A DNA stretch of 64,000 bases, taken from contig NZ_LMSK01000001.1 of assembly GCF_001428385.1 (NCBI RefSeq), positions 807,355 to 871,354 on the forward strand, written 5' to 3'. This document shows positions 59,518 through 64,000 of this stretch, one piece after another (positions within the stretch are counted from its first letter, which is position 1; the number at the start of each line of letters is the position of its first letter). Source of the DNA: Rhodanobacter sp. Soil772 (GTDB lineage: Bacteria; Pseudomonadota; Gammaproteobacteria; Xanthomonadales; Rhodanobacteraceae). Below the pieces are notes generated by a model. That model saw only the letters and a program-made list of their open reading frames with translations, did not search any database and was not told the origin of the DNA. The position numbers and the translations under genes were made by a program.

Positions 59518-60222
59518 ATGAAGCCCATCACTTTCAGCGCGCTCGCCCTGGTCCTGCTGCTGTCGCTGGCCGCTTGCGGCCAGTCCGGACAGACCGACTC
59601 CCAGCCGGGTGTCGCCGACAACACGGCACAGGCGATAAAGGACGCCGGCGAGAAAACCTCCTCGTCGGCAATTTCCGGAGAAATCCGCAAGGCGATGCAG
59701 GAGGCCAAGCAGGAGCTGGCCACCAAGAACATCGACGTGAACAGCGTTCACATCAACGATAGCCAACGCGACGACAAAGACTCGCGCCCCAAGGCCGAGA
59801 TCACCCCGCAGGGCGACTTGCTGATCGCGGGCAAGAAGGTGGCGGCCACACCGGCGCAACAGACCCTGCTGCTGGACTACCGCCAGCAGATCCTCGGTAT
59901 CGCCGAAGCCGGCATGGATATCGGCGCACAAGGCGCCGATCTGGGCCTCAGCGCGGCCAAGGCGGGGGTATGGGGTGCGCTCACCGGCAAAAGCGACAAG
60001 GACATCGAAGCAGCCATCAAGCCGCAAACCGACAAGATCCAGGCCGCTGCCGCCAAGCTGTGCCTGCGGATGCCCGGTCTGTTGTCCTCACAGCAGAAAC
60101 TGGCCGCGGCAATGCCCGAGTTCAGGCCCTACGCAACGATGGAGCAGAAGGACGTCGACGACTGCGGCAAGGACATGAAGGACAAGGACGGCAAGAAAGG
60201 CTTCGCCGTGTTCTCCGATTGA
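59518..60222 (+). CDS. DUF2884 (YggN-like) lipoprotein
   Basis: A 234-residue protein with lipobox LAAC (Cys19, in LVLLLSLAACGQSG), so membrane-anchored in the envelope. The body is helical, with EIRKAMQEAKQELATKNIDV and ITPQGDLLIAGKKVAATPAQ typical of the DUF2884/YggN family, whose function is unknown. AAAGGAG lies 9 bp before the ATG. It lies 32 bp downstream of the permease gene and is probably the last gene of the operon, before a repeat element. Confidence 0.8.
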   Translation: MKPITFSALALVLLLSLAACGQSGQTDSQPGVADNTAQAIKDAGEKTSSSAISGEIRKAMQEAKQELATKNIDVNSVHINDSQRDDKDSRPKAEITPQGDLLIAGKKVAATPAQQTLLLDYRQQILGIAEAGMDIGAQGADLGLSAAKAGVWGALTGKSDKDIEAAIKPQTDKIQAAAAKLCLRMPGLLSSQQKLAAAMPEFRPYATMEQKDVDDCGKDMKDKDGKKGFAVFSD

Positions 60223-60229
60223 TCCCGAT

Positions 60230-60316
60230 GTAGGAGCCCGCTCGCGGACGACGCTGTTGCTCTAGTTCTCCCAGACATCAAAGCAACAACAGCATCGCCC
60301 GCGAGCGGGCTCCTAC
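60230..60316. repeat. Dispersed palindromic repeat between the operon and fumC
   Basis: GTAGGAGCCCGCTCGCGG (from 60230) and CCGCGAGCGGGCTCCTAC (to 60316) are long complementary arms, extended inward by an imperfect pair GACGCTGTTGCT / AGCAACAACAGCATC. Such GTAGGAGCCCGCTCGC elements are common multi-copy repeats in Xanthomonadales and Pseudomonas. It may also terminate transcription of both converging genes. Confidence 0.82.
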
Positions 60317-60332
60317 GGGACGTCGTTCGGGG

Positions 60333-61712
<1,380 letters not shown>

Positions 61713-61824
61713 GCTCGATCCTTGGAGTCGGAGGAAATATCTCCACCACGATAGGCGCGATTCGCGCCATATCAAGGGTTCGTGCCCACCAAGACCGGGC
61801 CGACAGTCAGCGCACCCGTTGTAG

Positions 61825-63225
<1,401 letters not shown>

Positions 63226-63289
63226 GCGCGATTGTCTGTCGGACACCCAGCCACCTCGTGGGTCGCCTCGAATAACCACACTTCAGCCT

Positions 63290-63317
63290 CGTCATCCCAG
63301 CAAAAACTGGAATGACG
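63290..63317. repeat. Short palindromic repeat downstream of purB
   Basis: CGTCATCCCAG and CTGGAATGACG (one mismatch) face each other around CAAAAA. This CGTCATTCCAG...CTGGAATGACG type is a widespread dispersed repeat and may act as purB terminator. Confidence 0.72.
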
Positions 63318-63578
63318 GACGTTCTAGGATTTTTCGAGGCTCCCGGCAGCAGTAAGTGAACCTGACCCCGTCTGTGGGGGGGGATAAGGCTTATTATCCC
63401 TATCCTCGCAATACACACAAGGCTTTTTACTCTTTTCTCGACCGCTCATCCACGCGCAAAGCCACTGTCTGTACTGAGTTTTTCTTTTCGACGCAAAAAA
63501 CGGGGACATCGACCCCCAATGTATATATGCTTCAATCTGGGATCTAATAAGCGCCATACCTCTCTGAGAGCCCTCTAA
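63318..63578. other. Lower-GC junction with repeat remnants
   Basis: The text becomes less GC-rich and contains GTGAACCTGACCCCGTC (63357-63373) and ACGGGGACATCGACCCCC near 63490-63510, sequences often seen around transposase remnants in Xanthomonadales. The frames present are short and without family likeness. I see no gene here. Confidence 0.45.
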
Positions 63579-64000
63579 ATGTTTAATTTCCTCGTAAACA
63601 TAGGCGGTTGGCTGGAGCCTCGTGGCGAAATGCTCGCGAGCCGAGTATTTGAGTTTGCGGATGCCGCTGTCGATGAAGAGCTGCGTGGTACTGATGGTCG
63701 CATCGATCTCCAGCGCGCTATTAAACTACCAGTTCTATTCGCCGAGGAGACTCACCCGAATCAGCAACAATTTGCGCGAGTTGGCCTCATATCGCACATT
63801 CGTCTTTCCGGGCGTAGTTACGAATTCCAGTTCTCGGTGGATCCTCTGGTTCCACCAATCTCTAACATGAAGCTTCAAGAGATCGGCCTAGAGCTCGGCA
63901 TCAGTAACGGCGAGCTTTCCCGCACACATTGGGCGGTGAAGGAGGCTGACCTTTTTAGGACTCTACTCAGACACGCGCAACCCACTCGCTCTAGGCCACG
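63579..64000 (+). CDS. Unidentified protein, N-terminal part (runs off the window)
   Basis: The frame from the ATG at 63579 stays open to the window edge, about 140 codons, directly after an in-frame TAA. The product begins MFNFLVNIGGWLEPRGEM and includes FEFADAAVDEELRG, LSGRSYEFQFSVDPLVPP and LSRTHWAVKEADLFRTLLR. Composition is balanced (acidic and hydrophobic residues mixed), as in real proteins and not as in GC-rich shadow frames. I do not recognise a family. GC content and codon use (TTT, AAT, CTA, AGT) differ from the preceding genes, so it is probably acquired. GAGAG about 9 bp before the ATG is a weak ribosome binding site. Confidence 0.68.
   Translation, partial: MFNFLVNIGGWLEPRGEMLASRVFEFADAAVDEELRGTDGRIDLQRAIKLPVLFAEETHPNQQQFARVGLISHIRLSGRSYEFQFSVDPLVPPISNMKLQEIGLELGISNGELSRTHWAVKEADLFRTLLRHAQPTRSRP

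Noticed and set aside
63324-63557. Minus-strand frame of 77 codons downstream of purB
   Set aside because: No ribosome binding site or family likeness, and it lies across repeat remnants.

Overview
The window is high-GC bacterial chromosome. Gene content and protein sequences point to a gammaproteobacterium of the Xanthomonadales, most likely Rhodanobacteraceae (Rhodanobacter/Dyella-like). This rests on protein-family impressions and on typical dispersed inverted repeats of that group; no database search was run. About 48 protein genes are supported. I saw no rRNA, tRNA or CRISPR array.

Layout: 1-5.1 kb holds the end of a DUF748/AsmA-like envelope protein, kbl, an RsuA/RluB-type pseudouridine synthase and an OmpA-like porin. 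At 5.5-7.9 kb are prpD and a TerC-family membrane protein preceded by a yybP-ykoY (Mn2+) riboswitch. At 8.0-12.1 kb, on the minus strand, is a five-gene divergent Fap-like (functional amyloid) export locus: a glycine-rich secreted protein, a small QN-motif protein, a C39-like peptidase, a FapE-like protein with a double-glycine motif, and a FapF-like coiled-coil/beta-barrel protein. At 12.6-23 kb is central metabolism: prpC, prpB, a dicarboxylate/amino-acid symporter, ahpC-ahpF behind an OxyR-type site, prpE, mdh and an aminotransferase.

The 24.8-36.8 kb block looks like a polyhydroxybutyrate/short-chain-acid scavenging neighbourhood: a 3-hydroxybutyrate-oligomer hydrolase lipoprotein, a CrbS/CrbR (MxtR/ErdR) two-component pair split by a lower-GC singleton gene, an exported PHB depolymerase-like esterase, a TonB-dependent receptor and a GntP-family permease. 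The rest is mostly housekeeping: typA, acnA with a divergent LysR gene, fadD, scpA-scpB-rluB (rluB carries a long low-complexity tail), a transaminase/omega-amidase pair, LysR-azoR, an amidohydrolase, and an SDR protein lacking its catalytic Tyr/Lys.

At 56.9-60.2 kb is a compact operon: small exported protein, YtrA-type GntR regulator, ABC ATPase with a degenerate signature, permease, DUF2884 lipoprotein. Its promoter -10 lies inside a near-perfect 22-bp palindrome. fumC and purB follow. After 63.25 kb the sequence changes character (lower GC, repeat remnants) and a reading frame without a stop runs off the right edge, probably the start of an accessory region.
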